A DNA stretch of 64,000 bases, taken from positions 45,599 through 109,598 of the forward strand of contig NZ_JAGXJW010000024.1 of the NCBI RefSeq assembly GCF_019091135.1, written 5' to 3'. Shown here piece by piece: positions 43,856 to 51,979 of this stretch. The notes beneath the pieces are model-generated. The model did no database searches. It saw only the letters and a program-made list of their open reading frames with translations, and was not told the origin of the DNA. The number at the start of each line of letters is the position of its first letter. The first letter of the stretch is position 1. The position numbers and the translations under genes were made by a program. Source of the DNA: Cohnella sp. GbtcB17. GTDB taxonomy: Bacteria; Bacillota; Bacilli; Paenibacillales; Paenibacillaceae.

Positions 43856-44752
43856 TCAGGCCTGATGCTTGCGATAATCGCCCGGCGTGAGCCCGGTATG
43901 CTTTTTAAAGGTACGGTTGAAATGGCTGATATGGTTGTATCCCGCGCGCGTCGCGATCTCGGTCACGCTGAGGTCCGTGCCCAGCAGCAGCTCCATGGCA
44001 GCCTGGATGCGCAGCGCGGACAGCAGCTCGATATACGATTTGCCCTTGACCAACTTCAGCAGGTTGCTGAAGTAAGACGGCGCCATGAGCGCCCTGGCCG
44101 CCATATCCTCCAAATGAAGGTCCTCGTCGTAATGCGACTCCATATAGGCGATCGTTTCGAAAAAAGCTTTGCGGTGGTATGCGACCTGCTGCCGCTCGCG
44201 GGGGCTCTCGGCGCCGGAATATCGTTTGTATTGCCGGCAGGTCAGCACGAGCAGCTTGAGCAGCTCGGCCCGGATCGCGAGCCGATAGCCTTCCTCTTTC
44301 TCTTCCCACTCGGCCGCGATGACGTCCAGCAAGCTCTCGACGACGGCCTGCGCGGGCAGCGTCAGCGTCATCTTGGGCATCAGGTCGGCCTCGGCGATAA
44401 GCGGGCGGATAAAGGCGAAGTCGACGAACGTCTCGATGCTCGCCAGGTCCCGCAGGCTCTCATGGATCGCATGAGGCATGAAGTCGACCTGGTACATGAC
44501 GAAGTCCATCCCTTCGCGTCGCTCGAGCCGATGCTCCTGGAAGGGCGGGATCGAAAAAAGGTCGCCTTTAGCCAGCACATGACACTGTCCTCCCGCCCAG
44601 TGGAGGCAGCTGCCGGAGCGCATATAGCAAAGCTGCAGATGCTCGTGAGCGTGCAGGACGTCGTTCATCGTCTGGGGCCGCCGGATCTCGATCTTGAAGG
44701 GAAACGCGTCGTCCAGCATCTCTTTTGAGCCGTAAACCGGATAATCGGGCAT
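43856..44752 (-). CDS. AraC-family transcriptional regulator
   Basis: 298 residues. An N-terminal cupin-type sensing domain (about 25-160; HAHEHLQLCYMRSGSCLHWA, KGDLFSIPPFQEHRLERREG) precedes two helix-turn-helix units (about 195-295; LHLEDMAARALMAPSYFSNL, VTEIATRAGYNHISHFNRTF, ending KHTGLTPGDYRKHQA). The frame stays open far upstream across the neighbouring gene, but ATG 44752 behind GGAGGTCCT is the clear start. It is divergent from the isomerase-dehydrogenase pair and presumably controls it in response to a sugar or sugar acid. Confidence 0.9.
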   Translation of the reverse strand: MPDYPVYGSKEMLDDAFPFKIEIRRPQTMNDVLHAHEHLQLCYMRSGSCLHWAGGQCHVLAKGDLFSIPPFQEHRLERREGMDFVMYQVDFMPHAIHESLRDLASIETFVDFAFIRPLIAEADLMPKMTLTLPAQAVVESLLDVIAAEWEEKEEGYRLAIRAELLKLLVLTCRQYKRYSGAESPRERQQVAYHRKAFFETIAYMESHYDEDLHLEDMAARALMAPSYFSNLLKLVKGKSYIELLSALRIQAAMELLLGTDLSVTEIATRAGYNHISHFNRTFKKHTGLTPGDYRKHQA

Positions 44753-44908
44753 AGGACCTCCGCTGCGTCTCGTTCTCTTCCTATCATCGTACACGGATTC
44801 TCGGAAATGTTCAAAAGAAGCGCGGAAAAAGGGAGGCGATCCCCCCGAAAGCCCTGCCATAATCATCATGTCCGGTTGCGAGAGACGAAAACGAAAGTGA
44901 GGTGCGGC

Positions 44909-45754
44909 ATGAATCGTTTGGCATTCAGCACGCTCCCCTGCGAGGGCCTGACATTGGACCAGATGCTGGAGCTGGCCGTCCGCTGGGGCTTCGGCGGGAT
45001 GGAGCTCAGGGAGGGCGCGCCATGGGGCGTATCCACTGACATGACGGCCGAGGCGCGCAAGTCGGCATTCCGAAGTTTCGAACGGACCGGCGTCCGGGCA
45101 ACCGACATCGCCTCGGGCGTTTGTCTTACCGGTCTTGACAGCGACGAGGCGCAGCTCGAAAATTTGCGGCGCTCGGTCAGGCTGGCGCATGACCTGCAGG
45201 CGGGTGGCGTACGGGTTTTCCTCGGTTACTTCACCGAACGAAGAGACCAGGTTATGCCGGCCATCCCCTACGAGACGCTCGTCGCGCATATCGCGGCCGC
45301 CTGCGACGATGCGGCGCCGCTCGGCGTGCCGATCTGGATCGAGACGCACAACGAGTTCGCGACCGGCCGCTCGCTCCGCAAGCTGCTGGACGATGTGGGG
45401 CGCGACAACTGCGCGGTTATCTACGATATCATCCACCCGCTCGAAGAGGGCGAGCAGCCGGAGGAGACGGTGGCGCTGCTGGGGGCGCAGCGCGCCCACG
45501 TCCATATGAAGGACGGCGTCCCGTTCGAGGATCCGATGCGCAGCAGCTGGAAGTACACGCGGATCGGGGAGGGACGGGTTCCGATCGCGTCGATCGTAGA
45601 AACGCTGGAGCGCACGGGCTATTCGGGCAGCTACTCCCTGGAGTGGGAGACCAAATGGCGGCCCGAGCTGCAGGCGCCGGGCATGGAGCCCGAGACGATT
45701 TTTCCCGCCTATGCGGCGAAGATGCGCGACATTTTAGACCAACTGGGGAAATGA
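44909..45754 (+). CDS. Sugar phosphate isomerase/epimerase (TIM-barrel)
   Basis: 281 residues, AP-endonuclease-2-type barrel. Metal-site residues are visible in WIETHNEFATG (Glu), IYDIIHPLEEG (Asp, His), VHMKDG (His) and YSLEWETKW (Glu). This matches hydroxypyruvate isomerase, xylose-isomerase-like and inosose/tagatose epimerase relatives; the substrate is unknown. ATG 44909 follows GAGGTG. It is ten bases ahead of the dehydrogenase gene, so the two form an operon. Confidence 0.88.
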   Translation: MNRLAFSTLPCEGLTLDQMLELAVRWGFGGMELREGAPWGVSTDMTAEARKSAFRSFERTGVRATDIASGVCLTGLDSDEAQLENLRRSVRLAHDLQAGGVRVFLGYFTERRDQVMPAIPYETLVAHIAAACDDAAPLGVPIWIETHNEFATGRSLRKLLDDVGRDNCAVIYDIIHPLEEGEQPEETVALLGAQRAHVHMKDGVPFEDPMRSSWKYTRIGEGRVPIASIVETLERTGYSGSYSLEWETKWRPELQAPGMEPETIFPAYAAKMRDILDQLGK

Positions 45755-45764
45755 GGGACGCAAT

Positions 45765-46766
45765 ATGAAAACATTGGTTACGATTGCGGATCCGGGACTG
45801 CTGGAGCTGTTCTGGCGGCCCGCGGTCCGCGACAAGCTGGCGAGCTTTTCCAAAGCCGACTTCGTCGCGCCGGGGCAGCCGTTCGACGCCGTCGCGCTTG
45901 CCGAACGGATCGGCGATTACGACGCCTGCATCACATCGTGGGGCTCGCCGTTTTTCACGCGGGAAGCGCTCGCTCGCGCCGGCAAGCTGAAGTTCATCGG
46001 CCATGGCGCCGGCAGCGTCGCCTCGATCGTCGGCGACGACGTGTTCGATACGCCGATCGTCGTGACGAGCGCCAACACGGTGCTCGGACGCTCGACCGCC
46101 GAGCTCGCCGTATCGCTCATCCTGGCCGGCGCCTGGGATCACTCGGGCTATGCCGCCAGGCTGAAGCGCGGGCAGTGGAGCAACAACAACCGCGAATCCG
46201 TGCTCGGCGTGACGCGCAGAACCGTGGGCATCGTCGGCTACGGCGAGATCTCCAAGCAGGTCATCGCCATGCTGAAGCCGTTCGATGTCCGCTTGCTTAT
46301 CCATTCCGGCTATTGCTCGCCGGAGGAGGCGGCCGCGCTGGATGCGGAGCTTGTGAGCTTGAACGAGCTGTTCGAGCGCAGCGATATCGTCTCGTTGCAT
46401 AATACGTGGACGCCGCGAACCGAGGGCATGATCGGCGCGGAGCAGCTTTCCCGCCTTCGCGACGGGGCGCTGTTCGTTAACACGGCGCGCGGCCCGATCG
46501 TGCAGGAGCAGGCGCTTAAGGAAGAGCTGCGAGACGGGCGCATATTCGCGGCGCTCGACGTATACGCTTCGGAGCCGCTGGCGCGGGAGCACGAATGGCT
46601 CTCGATGGACAACGTGCTCTGCCTGCCTCATATCGGCGGCTTCCATGGCCTCCTGAAGCGCGATTTGTGCGACTTTATCGTCGATGAGCTTCATCGGTTC
46701 ACGAAGGGCGAGGCGCCGATCGGCACTGTGACTCGGGATCATTTCCACCGACTGACGCCAAGATAA
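45765..46766 (+). CDS. D-isomer-specific 2-hydroxyacid dehydrogenase
   Basis: 333 residues. The NAD-binding domain has VGIVGYGEISKQVIAMLKPF. Catalytic Arg lies in FVNTARGPIVQEQALKEEL, Glu in YASEPLAREHEW and His in LCLPHIGGFHG, as in phosphoglycerate, glyoxylate and hydroxypyruvate reductases. The N-terminal domain is less conserved. Cotranscription with a TIM-barrel isomerase suggests reduction of a hydroxypyruvate-like or 2-keto sugar acid, but this is inference. Confidence 0.9.
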   Translation: MKTLVTIADPGLLELFWRPAVRDKLASFSKADFVAPGQPFDAVALAERIGDYDACITSWGSPFFTREALARAGKLKFIGHGAGSVASIVGDDVFDTPIVVTSANTVLGRSTAELAVSLILAGAWDHSGYAARLKRGQWSNNNRESVLGVTRRTVGIVGYGEISKQVIAMLKPFDVRLLIHSGYCSPEEAAALDAELVSLNELFERSDIVSLHNTWTPRTEGMIGAEQLSRLRDGALFVNTARGPIVQEQALKEELRDGRIFAALDVYASEPLAREHEWLSMDNVLCLPHIGGFHGLLKRDLCDFIVDELHRFTKGEAPIGTVTRDHFHRLTPR

Positions 46767-46790
46767 GTCGAATCATTTACTTACATCGAT

Positions 46791-46837
46791 CGCTTCCCCG
46801 ATGCCGCAAAAGGCGTCGGTGGAAGCGTATTTTTTTG
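46791..46837 (+). terminator. Intrinsic terminator of the isomerase-dehydrogenase operon
   Basis: CGCTTCC-CCGATGCC pairs with GGCGTCGG-TGGAAGCG, then TATTTTTTT, 24 bases after the stop. Confidence 0.88.
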
Positions 46838-47016
46838 CTCCGAACTTAATTTCCGACAGATAATCGAAACTCTCCATGACGATGACAACGGCTGCAAAAG
46901 AGCTCGATCGAAAAAACGCATAGCGACGCATCGCGTTGGTGATTCTAACGATTGGCGCAACACCGTATTTTCCAATCGATCTAACTATAGCGAAGACAAA
47001 GGGGAGTCGAATCTTA

Positions 47017-47736
47017 ATGTGGCAAAAAGCAACGGCGGCCGCGCTTATATTGACGGCATCGCTGACGATGGCAGGCTGCGCCAATAAGCAGGGGGACGTC
47101 GGCAATTCGAACATCAGGTCCCAAAGCATCAACGACCGGTTCGCTGACGACGGACGCAACGAGATGAACCGCATGCGCGGCACGCAGCGCATGAACAACA
47201 ACGTCGTCGGCCTGCACGGCAACAGCCACCTGGAGATGAATCAGAAGATCGCGGATAAGCTGGCAGCGAGACCCGACGTGCAATCGGCCTATGTCGTCCG
47301 CTCTGATCGGAACGCATACGTCGCGATCATGTCCGAAGGCCGCGGAGACCAGGAGCTGTCGAGCAAGCTGAAAGGCGAGATCGCGGACGAGGTCAAGGCA
47401 CAGTCGCCTGCGACGGATCACGTGTACGTGTCGTCCAATCCCGAATGGAGCGACCGGATGCGCGGCTATGCGGAGCAGGTTCGTCAAGGACATCCGATCC
47501 AGGGGCTTCTGACGGAGTTTAACGCAATCGTGAACCGGATCTTCCCGACGGCCGAAGACGGTCATCGGACGGCAGGCAACGATGGAATCAGCGGCGCGGG
47601 CAACGGCGGCACGGTCGGCGGCGGCATGACCGGCGCCGGCGCACTCGAACGCAGCGGTGGCGCAGGCGGCACCGGCGGCGCGGCGACCGGCACGAACGCG
47701 CATCACCCGCATATGAACAACGTTTCCCGTCCGTAA
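47017..47736 (+). CDS. YhcN/YlaJ-family sporulation lipoprotein
   Basis: 239 residues with lipobox MAGC (Cys about residue 20). The conserved core (about 75-175; EMNQKIADKLAARPDVQSAY, VVRSDRNAYVAIM, LKGEIADEVKAQSPATDHVY, VSSNPEWSDRM) is the YhcN/YlaJ domain found in spore-membrane lipoproteins. The Gly-rich tail (about 195-235) is low complexity. ATG 47017 follows AAAGGGGAG; an in-frame GTG at 46936 precedes it without a site. It lies 190 bp before the split gerE gene, on the same strand. Confidence 0.88.
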   Translation: MWQKATAAALILTASLTMAGCANKQGDVGNSNIRSQSINDRFADDGRNEMNRMRGTQRMNNNVVGLHGNSHLEMNQKIADKLAARPDVQSAYVVRSDRNAYVAIMSEGRGDQELSSKLKGEIADEVKAQSPATDHVYVSSNPEWSDRMRGYAEQVRQGHPIQGLLTEFNAIVNRIFPTAEDGHRTAGNDGISGAGNGGTVGGGMTGAGALERSGGAGGTGGAATGTNAHHPHMNNVSRP

Positions 47737-47763
47737 TTTCGCCAAAGAACGGTTCGTGCATAC

Positions 47764-47803
47764 GACGAATGACCCGGCCCTATGCGCCGGGTTGTTCGTT
47801 TTT
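47764..47803 (+). terminator. Intrinsic terminator of the YhcN-like gene
   Basis: ACGAA-TGA-CCCGGC pairs with GCCGGG-TTG-TTCGT and ends in TTTTTT. It isolates gerE transcription from the upstream gene. Confidence 0.82.
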
Positions 47804-47834
47804 TACTTTGCGCGCCCATTTTATTCGCCGATCG

Positions 47835-47863
47835 CACCAGCTACAGGGGCTTTTCATATGATA
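47835..47863 (+). promoter_or_regulatory. Sigma-K-type promoter of gerE
   Basis: CACC (47835-47838), 16 bp, then CATATGATA (47855-47863) fits the sigma-K consensus mACm-N16-CATAnnnTA at every fixed position. It lies about 60 bp before the gerE start. gerE is a sigma-K gene in Bacillus subtilis. Confidence 0.72.
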
Positions 47864-47924
47864 GATCGACTGTACCCTTCACCCTGCAAGCATCTGAATC
47901 CCGGGCAAGGAGGGGTGACATACG

Positions 47925-48101
47925 TTGAGAAGCAGCGACCACAAGAACAAATTCCTTCTTACCAATCGGGAACGCGAAGTGTTCGAACTATTGGTACAGG
48001 ACAAGACGACCCGAGACATTGCCCAGCAGCTGTTCATCAGTGAGAAGACGGTTCGGAATCATATTTCGAATGTGATGTATTGTGAAACACATAATAGGTG
48101 A
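47925..48101 (+). pseudogene. gerE: gerE, 5' part, interrupted by the intervening element
   Basis: Late mother-cell transcription factor of the LuxR/GerE family that controls spore-coat genes. The TTG start follows AAGGAGGGGTGA (47907-47918). Codons 1-48 read FLLTNREREVFELLVQDKTT, RDIAQQLFISEKTVRNHIS, nearly the Bacillus GerE sequence. At codon 49 (AA core, 48069-48070) the element begins. Reading on gives NVMYCETHNR and stop at 48101, a 58-residue product truncated inside the dimerisation helix. The missing C-terminal codons 49-74 lie at 53801-53881. Joining the parts restores 74 residues, the Bacillus length. This looks like a developmentally rejoined gene rather than a decayed one, since both halves are intact. 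Confidence 0.93.
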
Positions 48102-48254
48102 TGTCAATCGAAAAGAACCAACTACAGACTGCAAGCGATTATACCATCCCATGCGCTTCTAATCGACTAACTCAAACATAAAATAGAATTATGTGCTTGA
48201 TGCTCAGAGGGGGAAGCTTTTTATAATCTTACACTTGAAAGGAGAGGTGGGGAT
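48102..48254 (+). promoter_or_regulatory. Leader of the kinase-like gene, copy 1
   Basis: TTGATG (48197-48202), 19 bp, TATAAT (48222-48227) is a plausible sigma-A promoter. A CATAAAATA sequence at 48177-48185 matches a sigma-K -10, but there is no suitable -35. The ribosome site GGAGAGGTGG precedes ATG 48255. Confidence 0.45.
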
Positions 48255-48776
48255 ATGGAATGGAGAAAAGAATGGACGATACCTATTCCTCTATTTCTAG
48301 TTGCTGGCCTTAGTGGAGCCGGCAAGACCACGGTAGTACCCGTTGTAAGTAAATTGCTGGGCAAGGGATTTAATGTATATGATATGGACGATCTTGTTGA
48401 AAATAACAACTTTCAAGCCGCTTGCAACCTGTGGTTGCGAATCGTTTATTTCAATTCGCGTTGCGGTAACCACACGATCCTTTTCGGAAGCATTCCTTAT
48501 GCTTACCAACCAGAGCTTTGTGAAGATTATGCTATGTTCTCCCCCGTTTGTAAGCTGCTCCTCCACTGCAATGACAGTGTTCGGACCATTCGGCTAGAAG
48601 AACGGGGCGGTGTATGGAAAGAGGGGAATAACTTAAACGTGGCATTGCATGCCGCCCAAGGGATGTACCAAGAGGCAACCGCTTTACAGATACCTATTGT
48701 GGATACAAGTAGCACACCAATTGAGATTGTGGCTCAACAAGTTAAAGATTGGATCATATCAAAAATCGTTAATTGA
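48255..48776 (+). CDS. P-loop kinase-like protein, element cargo, copy 1
   Basis: 173 residues. Walker A is FLVAGLSGAGKTTVVP (about 15-30), then VYDMDDLVENN, an Asp-rich nucleoside-kinase-like second motif. A LID-like Arg pair (TIRLEERGG) lies at about 115, and a C-terminal helical part includes TSSTPIEIVAQQVKDWI. This is the layout of small adenylate/shikimate/nucleoside-kinase-type proteins; the substrate is unknown. It is not needed for recombination in known systems, so it is cargo or a developmental add-on. GC is lower than chromosomal neighbours. A strong terminator follows after about 80 bp. Confidence 0.75.
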   Translation: MEWRKEWTIPIPLFLVAGLSGAGKTTVVPVVSKLLGKGFNVYDMDDLVENNNFQAACNLWLRIVYFNSRCGNHTILFGSIPYAYQPELCEDYAMFSPVCKLLLHCNDSVRTIRLEERGGVWKEGNNLNVALHAAQGMYQEATALQIPIVDTSSTPIEIVAQQVKDWIISKIVN

Positions 48777-48853
48777 CCTCCTTCGCGGTCAGAACGCAAG
48801 CCATGCATTTTATGAGGCGATAAGAGAAAGTCAGAAAGGGAACTTATAAAATG

Positions 48854-48890
48854 AGCCCCGGCTGCCGAATGCGCCGGGGCTTCACTTTTT
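48854..48890 (+). terminator. Intrinsic terminator of the kinase-like gene, copy 1
   Basis: AGCCCCGGC pairs with GCCGGGGCT around TGCCGAATGC-like loop bases, followed by TCACTTTTT. It insulates the recombinase unit from vegetative transcription of the kinase gene. Confidence 0.85.
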
Positions 48891-49067
48891 AAACACTCTT
48901 CATCTCCCATGGGTCGACCGCGCGCACATCATTCTGCGGACGCACGTTAATCCCTTCAGCACGAGCAGCTATTCATAACGTCGATGCGCCGGCAGCGCGC
49001 AAGTCCTACTGCGAACGGATCGAGCGGCAAGTTAAGCGATCCAAAAACCAATTGACGAAGCAGGGGC

Positions 49068-49096
49068 AACATGACCAAGCCCCTGCTCATAAAATA
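49068..49096 (+). promoter_or_regulatory. Sigma-K-like promoter of the recombinase unit, copy 1
   Basis: AACA (49068-49071), 16 bp, CATAAAATA (49088-49096) fits mACm-N16-CATAnnnTA exactly, with the same spacing as the gerE promoter. The predicted transcript start, near 49102, is so close to the 60-residue gene's ribosome site (AGGTGAT, 49101-49107) that only the recombinase would be fully led from this start. Not tested; other start sites are possible. Confidence 0.5.
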
Positions 49097-49113
49097 GATC
49101 AGGTGATGCGATC

Positions 49114-49296
49114 GTGGAGAAGAAAAAGCCCTATCGAATAAATCTGATTCATAAAGGCACGGATCCCCAAGCCGTTATAAATAAATTGGTAAAAGCCGAA
49201 TGGTCGAAAATACTGGATAAAAACGGAATGATTGCTCACAATTTAGACGAGGTTCTGAACAAACACACTTCGGGGGAAATGTGTAATGATCACTAA
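49114..49296 (+). CDS. 60-residue protein, candidate recombination directionality factor, copy 1
   Basis: 60 residues beginning GTG (VEKKKPYRINLIHKGTDPQA), with a basic N terminus and a helical middle (VINKLVKAEWSKILDKNG). I know no family for it. AGGTGAT lies six bases before the GTG. It overlaps the recombinase gene start by 11 bp, so they are coupled. Phage and skin-like serine recombinases need a small accessory protein for excision (SprB of SPbeta is of similar size). Position, size and charge make this the best candidate, but no sequence similarity was established. Confidence 0.6.
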   Translation: MEKKKPYRINLIHKGTDPQAVINKLVKAEWSKILDKNGMIAHNLDEVLNKHTSGEMCNDH

Positions 49297-50854
49297 AGGC
49301 GTAAGAGGATACGTTCGTGTTTCTACTATGAAAGACTCGCAGAAGGACAGTCCCGAACACCAAGAAGCATTTATACGTGAACGGTCCGCAACTTTGGGCA
49401 TGGAAATTGAACAAATTTACGAAGACCGCGATTCGGCTACAAGCATTGTAGCGCGTGACGATGTTCAAAGGATGATCGCGGATGCGAAGAGGGGCGACGT
49501 TCGCACCCTCTTTTTTACGTCACTCTCTCGCTTTAGCCGGGATGCGCTGGATGCAATATCGCTAAAGCGAATCCTCGTCAATGCGCTTAAAGTGCGCGTG
49601 ATCTCGATTGAGGACGGATACGACTCGGGAGTAAAGGACGATGAGCTGCTGTTCGGCATTAAGTCGGTGGTCAACCAAAACACAAGCGGCGACATCAGCA
49701 CGTCGTCGCGCCGCGGTATCCGTCAATCGGCCGCCAAGGGCAACTATATCGGCTCCATACCTCCGTATGGATATAAAAAGGTTGTCCGGGATGGAAGGAA
49801 AACGCTAGATGTTGTTCCCGAGCAGGCCGAGATCGTCAGGATGATTTACGACCTGTACGTCAATCGTGGCATGGGCGAGAAATCGATCGTCAATTATATA
49901 AATGGTGAAGATGGCGGGCGCCTCCCTATCCCTTCCTATAAAGGCGGCTTGTGGGGGCTCACGGCTGTACAACGTATTCTTCAAAATGAAAACTACACAG
50001 GCTTCAACGTTTTCGGCCGGCACACCGTCGAAGTCACTTACAACGATCTGGCCGATCTTATGGACCGAGGCAAGAAGCTCGTCCAGAAGCCAAAGTCGGA
50101 GTGGGAGAAGACCGATTTCCAGACGCACGAAGCGATCATTTCGCCTGAGCTGTTCAAGGAAGCGCAAGACATCCGATTAATCCGAGGGGGAGGAGCCCGC
50201 GGTGGCCGGCGGTCCTTCGTGAATGTATTCGCTAAGATGATCTTTTGCGCCGAATGCGGCTCAGCCATGGTCACGATGGCGAGCAAAACAAACAACAAAT
50301 CCGGAACCGAATACAGATACCTTATGTGCTCCAGGCGTCGCCGCGTCGGCGCCAAAGGTTGCAGCAACGACAAATGGCTTCCGTATTTCGACTTCCGCGA
50401 TGATTTAATGAAGATGATTTTGGAAGAGGTTCGGGCACGTCTAAAAGTGTACGAGCAGGATCCGGAAGCTCTGTCGATCGGGCTGGCAGGCAAGGATATG
50501 GAGAAAGAGAAAAAGAAGCTTGAGAAGCGCATTGAAGACAACCGTAGGCTCTTATTCGAGATCCGCCGGCAGAACATGCTCGGGGAGATAGATACCGGCC
50601 AGTACGAATTCGAAAAGGTGCAGTACGAGAAAGAGATCGAGGAAGACGGGAAACGTCTCGACATCATAAATGCCCATCAACAACAAGAAGCGAACATAGA
50701 GAAGACGCACAAGCAGATGAAGCAGAGTCTCACCGATCTGACGAAAATGAAAAATTACGACGACATTGAAATGACCCGACTCCTGTTGACTCGCCTTATA
50801 CAGCAAATCACGGTTAATAAAGCCGGGGAAGTCGATGTCATTACGAATCTATAA
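49286..50854 (+). CDS. Large serine recombinase (SpoIVCA/SprA-like), copy 1
   Basis: 522 residues. The resolvase domain has the nucleophile Ser13 in GYVRVSTMKDS, Arg pairs in TSLSRFSRDALDAISLKR, and the serine-recombinase helix. The recombinase domain (about 155-260) has GSIPPYGYKKV and VVPEQAEIVRMIYDLYVNRG. A zinc ribbon follows at about 310-355 (CAECGSAMV... LMCSRRR... KGC). A long coiled coil at about 395-490 then reaches the C terminus. This is the full large-serine-recombinase layout, with no frameshift. Expected function: recombine attL and attR flanking the element to excise it from gerE (inference from position and family). Confidence 0.92.
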   Translation: MITKGVRGYVRVSTMKDSQKDSPEHQEAFIRERSATLGMEIEQIYEDRDSATSIVARDDVQRMIADAKRGDVRTLFFTSLSRFSRDALDAISLKRILVNALKVRVISIEDGYDSGVKDDELLFGIKSVVNQNTSGDISTSSRRGIRQSAAKGNYIGSIPPYGYKKVVRDGRKTLDVVPEQAEIVRMIYDLYVNRGMGEKSIVNYINGEDGGRLPIPSYKGGLWGLTAVQRILQNENYTGFNVFGRHTVEVTYNDLADLMDRGKKLVQKPKSEWEKTDFQTHEAIISPELFKEAQDIRLIRGGGARGGRRSFVNVFAKMIFCAECGSAMVTMASKTNNKSGTEYRYLMCSRRRRVGAKGCSNDKWLPYFDFRDDLMKMILEEVRARLKVYEQDPEALSIGLAGKDMEKEKKKLEKRIEDNRRLLFEIRRQNMLGEIDTGQYEFEKVQYEKEIEEDGKRLDIINAHQQQEANIEKTHKQMKQSLTDLTKMKNYDDIEMTRLLLTRLIQQITVNKAGEVDVITNL

Positions 50855-50908
50855 TTGAACAGCAGCAGCGACGGGTAGAGAGTCCTGGACAGTTTTCAAT
50901 CTCTTTAT

Positions 50909-50960
50909 TTATGTGTACTTGAAAACACACTACAAATGTGATGTATTGTGAAACACATAA
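50909..50960. other. Copy junction, attP-like site
   Basis: Core AA at 50935-50936 lies between flanking arms with inverted TTATGTGT (50909-50916) and ACACATAA (50953-50960), the roughly 50-bp symmetry expected of a serine-recombinase attP. The left arm equals the sequence before the right gerE part. The right arm equals the sequence after the left gerE part. Confidence 0.75.
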
Positions 50961-51120
50961 TAGGTGATGTCAATCGAAAAGAACCAACTACAGACTGCAA
51001 GCGATTATACCATCCCATGCGCTTCTAATCGACTAACTCAAACATAAAATAGAATTATGTGCTTGATGCTCAGAGGGGGAAGCTTTTTATAATCTTACAC
51101 TTGAAAGGAGAGGTGGGGAT

Positions 51121-51642
51121 ATGGAATGGAGAAAAGAATGGACGATACCTATTCCTCTATTTCTAGTTGCTGGCCTTAGTGGAGCCGGCAAGACCACGGT
51201 AGTACCCGTTGTAAGTAAATTGCTGGGCAAGGGATTTAATGTATATGATATGGACGATCTTGTTGAAAATAACAACTTTCAAGCCGCTTGCAACCTGTGG
51301 TTGCGAATCGTTTATTTCAATTCGCGTTGCGGTAACCACACGATCCTTTTCGGAAGCATTCCTTATGCTTACCAACCAGAGCTTTGTGAAGATTATGCTA
51401 TGTTCTCCCCCGTTTGTAAGCTGCTCCTCCACTGCAATGACAGTGTTCGGACCATTCGGCTAGAAGAACGGGGCGGTGTATGGAAAGAGGGGAATAACTT
51501 AAACGTGGCATTGCATGCCGCCCAAGGGATGTACCAAGAGGCAACCGCTTTACAGATACCTATTGTGGATACAAGTAGCACACCAATTGAGATTGTGGCT
51601 CAACAAGTTAAAGATTGGATCATATCAAAAATCGTTAATTGA
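51121..51642 (+). CDS. P-loop kinase-like protein, element cargo, copy 2
   Basis: Identical 173-residue protein to the copy 1 gene, with the same Walker A (GLSGAGKTT) and the same upstream leader. The identity means there has been no time for divergence, or that the two copies are kept the same by recombination. Confidence 0.75.
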   Translation: MEWRKEWTIPIPLFLVAGLSGAGKTTVVPVVSKLLGKGFNVYDMDDLVENNNFQAACNLWLRIVYFNSRCGNHTILFGSIPYAYQPELCEDYAMFSPVCKLLLHCNDSVRTIRLEERGGVWKEGNNLNVALHAAQGMYQEATALQIPIVDTSSTPIEIVAQQVKDWIISKIVN

Positions 51643-51719
51643 CCTCCTTCGCGGTCAGAACGCAAGCCATGCATTTTATGAGGCGATAAGAGAAAGTCAG
51701 AAAGGGAACTTATAAAATG

Positions 51720-51756
51720 AGCCCCGGCTGCCGAATGCGCCGGGGCTTCACTTTTT
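51720..51756 (+). terminator. Intrinsic terminator of the kinase-like gene, copy 2
   Basis: Same AGCCCCGGC/GCCGGGGCT hairpin and TTTTT tail as the terminator at 48854. Confidence 0.85.
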
Positions 51757-51933
51757 AAACACTCTTCATCTCCCATGGGTCGACCGCGCGCACATCATTC
51801 TGCGGACGCACGTTAATCCCTTCAGCACGAGCAGCTATTCATAACGTCGATGCGCCGGCAGCGCGCAAGTCCTACTGCGAACGGATCGAGCGGCAAGTTA
51901 AGCGATCCAAAAACCAATTGACGAAGCAGGGGC

Positions 51934-51962
51934 AACATGACCAAGCCCCTGCTCATAAAATA
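51934..51962 (+). promoter_or_regulatory. Sigma-K-like promoter of the recombinase unit, copy 2
   Basis: AACA-N16-CATAAAATA, identical to copy 1. Confidence 0.5.
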
Positions 51963-51979
51963 GATCAGGTGATGCGATC

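Larger units (their letters stand above)
48777..49113 (+). other. Intergenic part of the element with terminator, hairpin and promoter, copy 1
   Basis: No convincing gene. Order: terminator (48854-48890), then about 170 bp of GC-rich sequence without a supported frame, a GCAGGGGC/GCCCCTGC hairpin (49060-49086), then the sigma-K-like -10 and the small-gene ribosome site. The hairpin overlaps the promoter spacer. Confidence 0.6.
48069..50934 (+). mobile_element. gerE intervening element, copy 1 (2866 bp)
   Basis: Begins at the AA core inside gerE codon 49 and ends immediately before the same core of copy 2. It contains a P-loop kinase-like gene, a terminator, a hairpin, a sigma-K-like promoter, a 60-residue gene and a large serine recombinase gene, all in gerE orientation. 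There are no terminal inverted repeats or transposase, so integration is by site-specific recombination. GC content and codon use differ from those of the flanks, mainly in the kinase half. Everything recurs 2866 bp downstream. Confidence 0.92.

Noticed and set aside
43856..45505. Extended AraC frame of 549 codons
   Set aside because: The upstream 250 codons lie antisense to the isomerase gene; ATG 44752 has a good ribosome site.
47925..48101. gerE as a dead pseudogene
   Set aside because: Both parts are intact, in frame when joined, with start site, promoter and terminator retained. Labelled by pseudogene type only because it is split.
48177..48185. Sigma-K promoter for the kinase-like gene
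   Set aside because: CATAAAATA matches the -10, but no -35 mACm lies 15-17 bp upstream.
48649..48849. 66-codon frame overlapping the end of the kinase-like gene
   Set aside because: Out of frame with the kinase-like gene, no ribosome site, no recognisable family.
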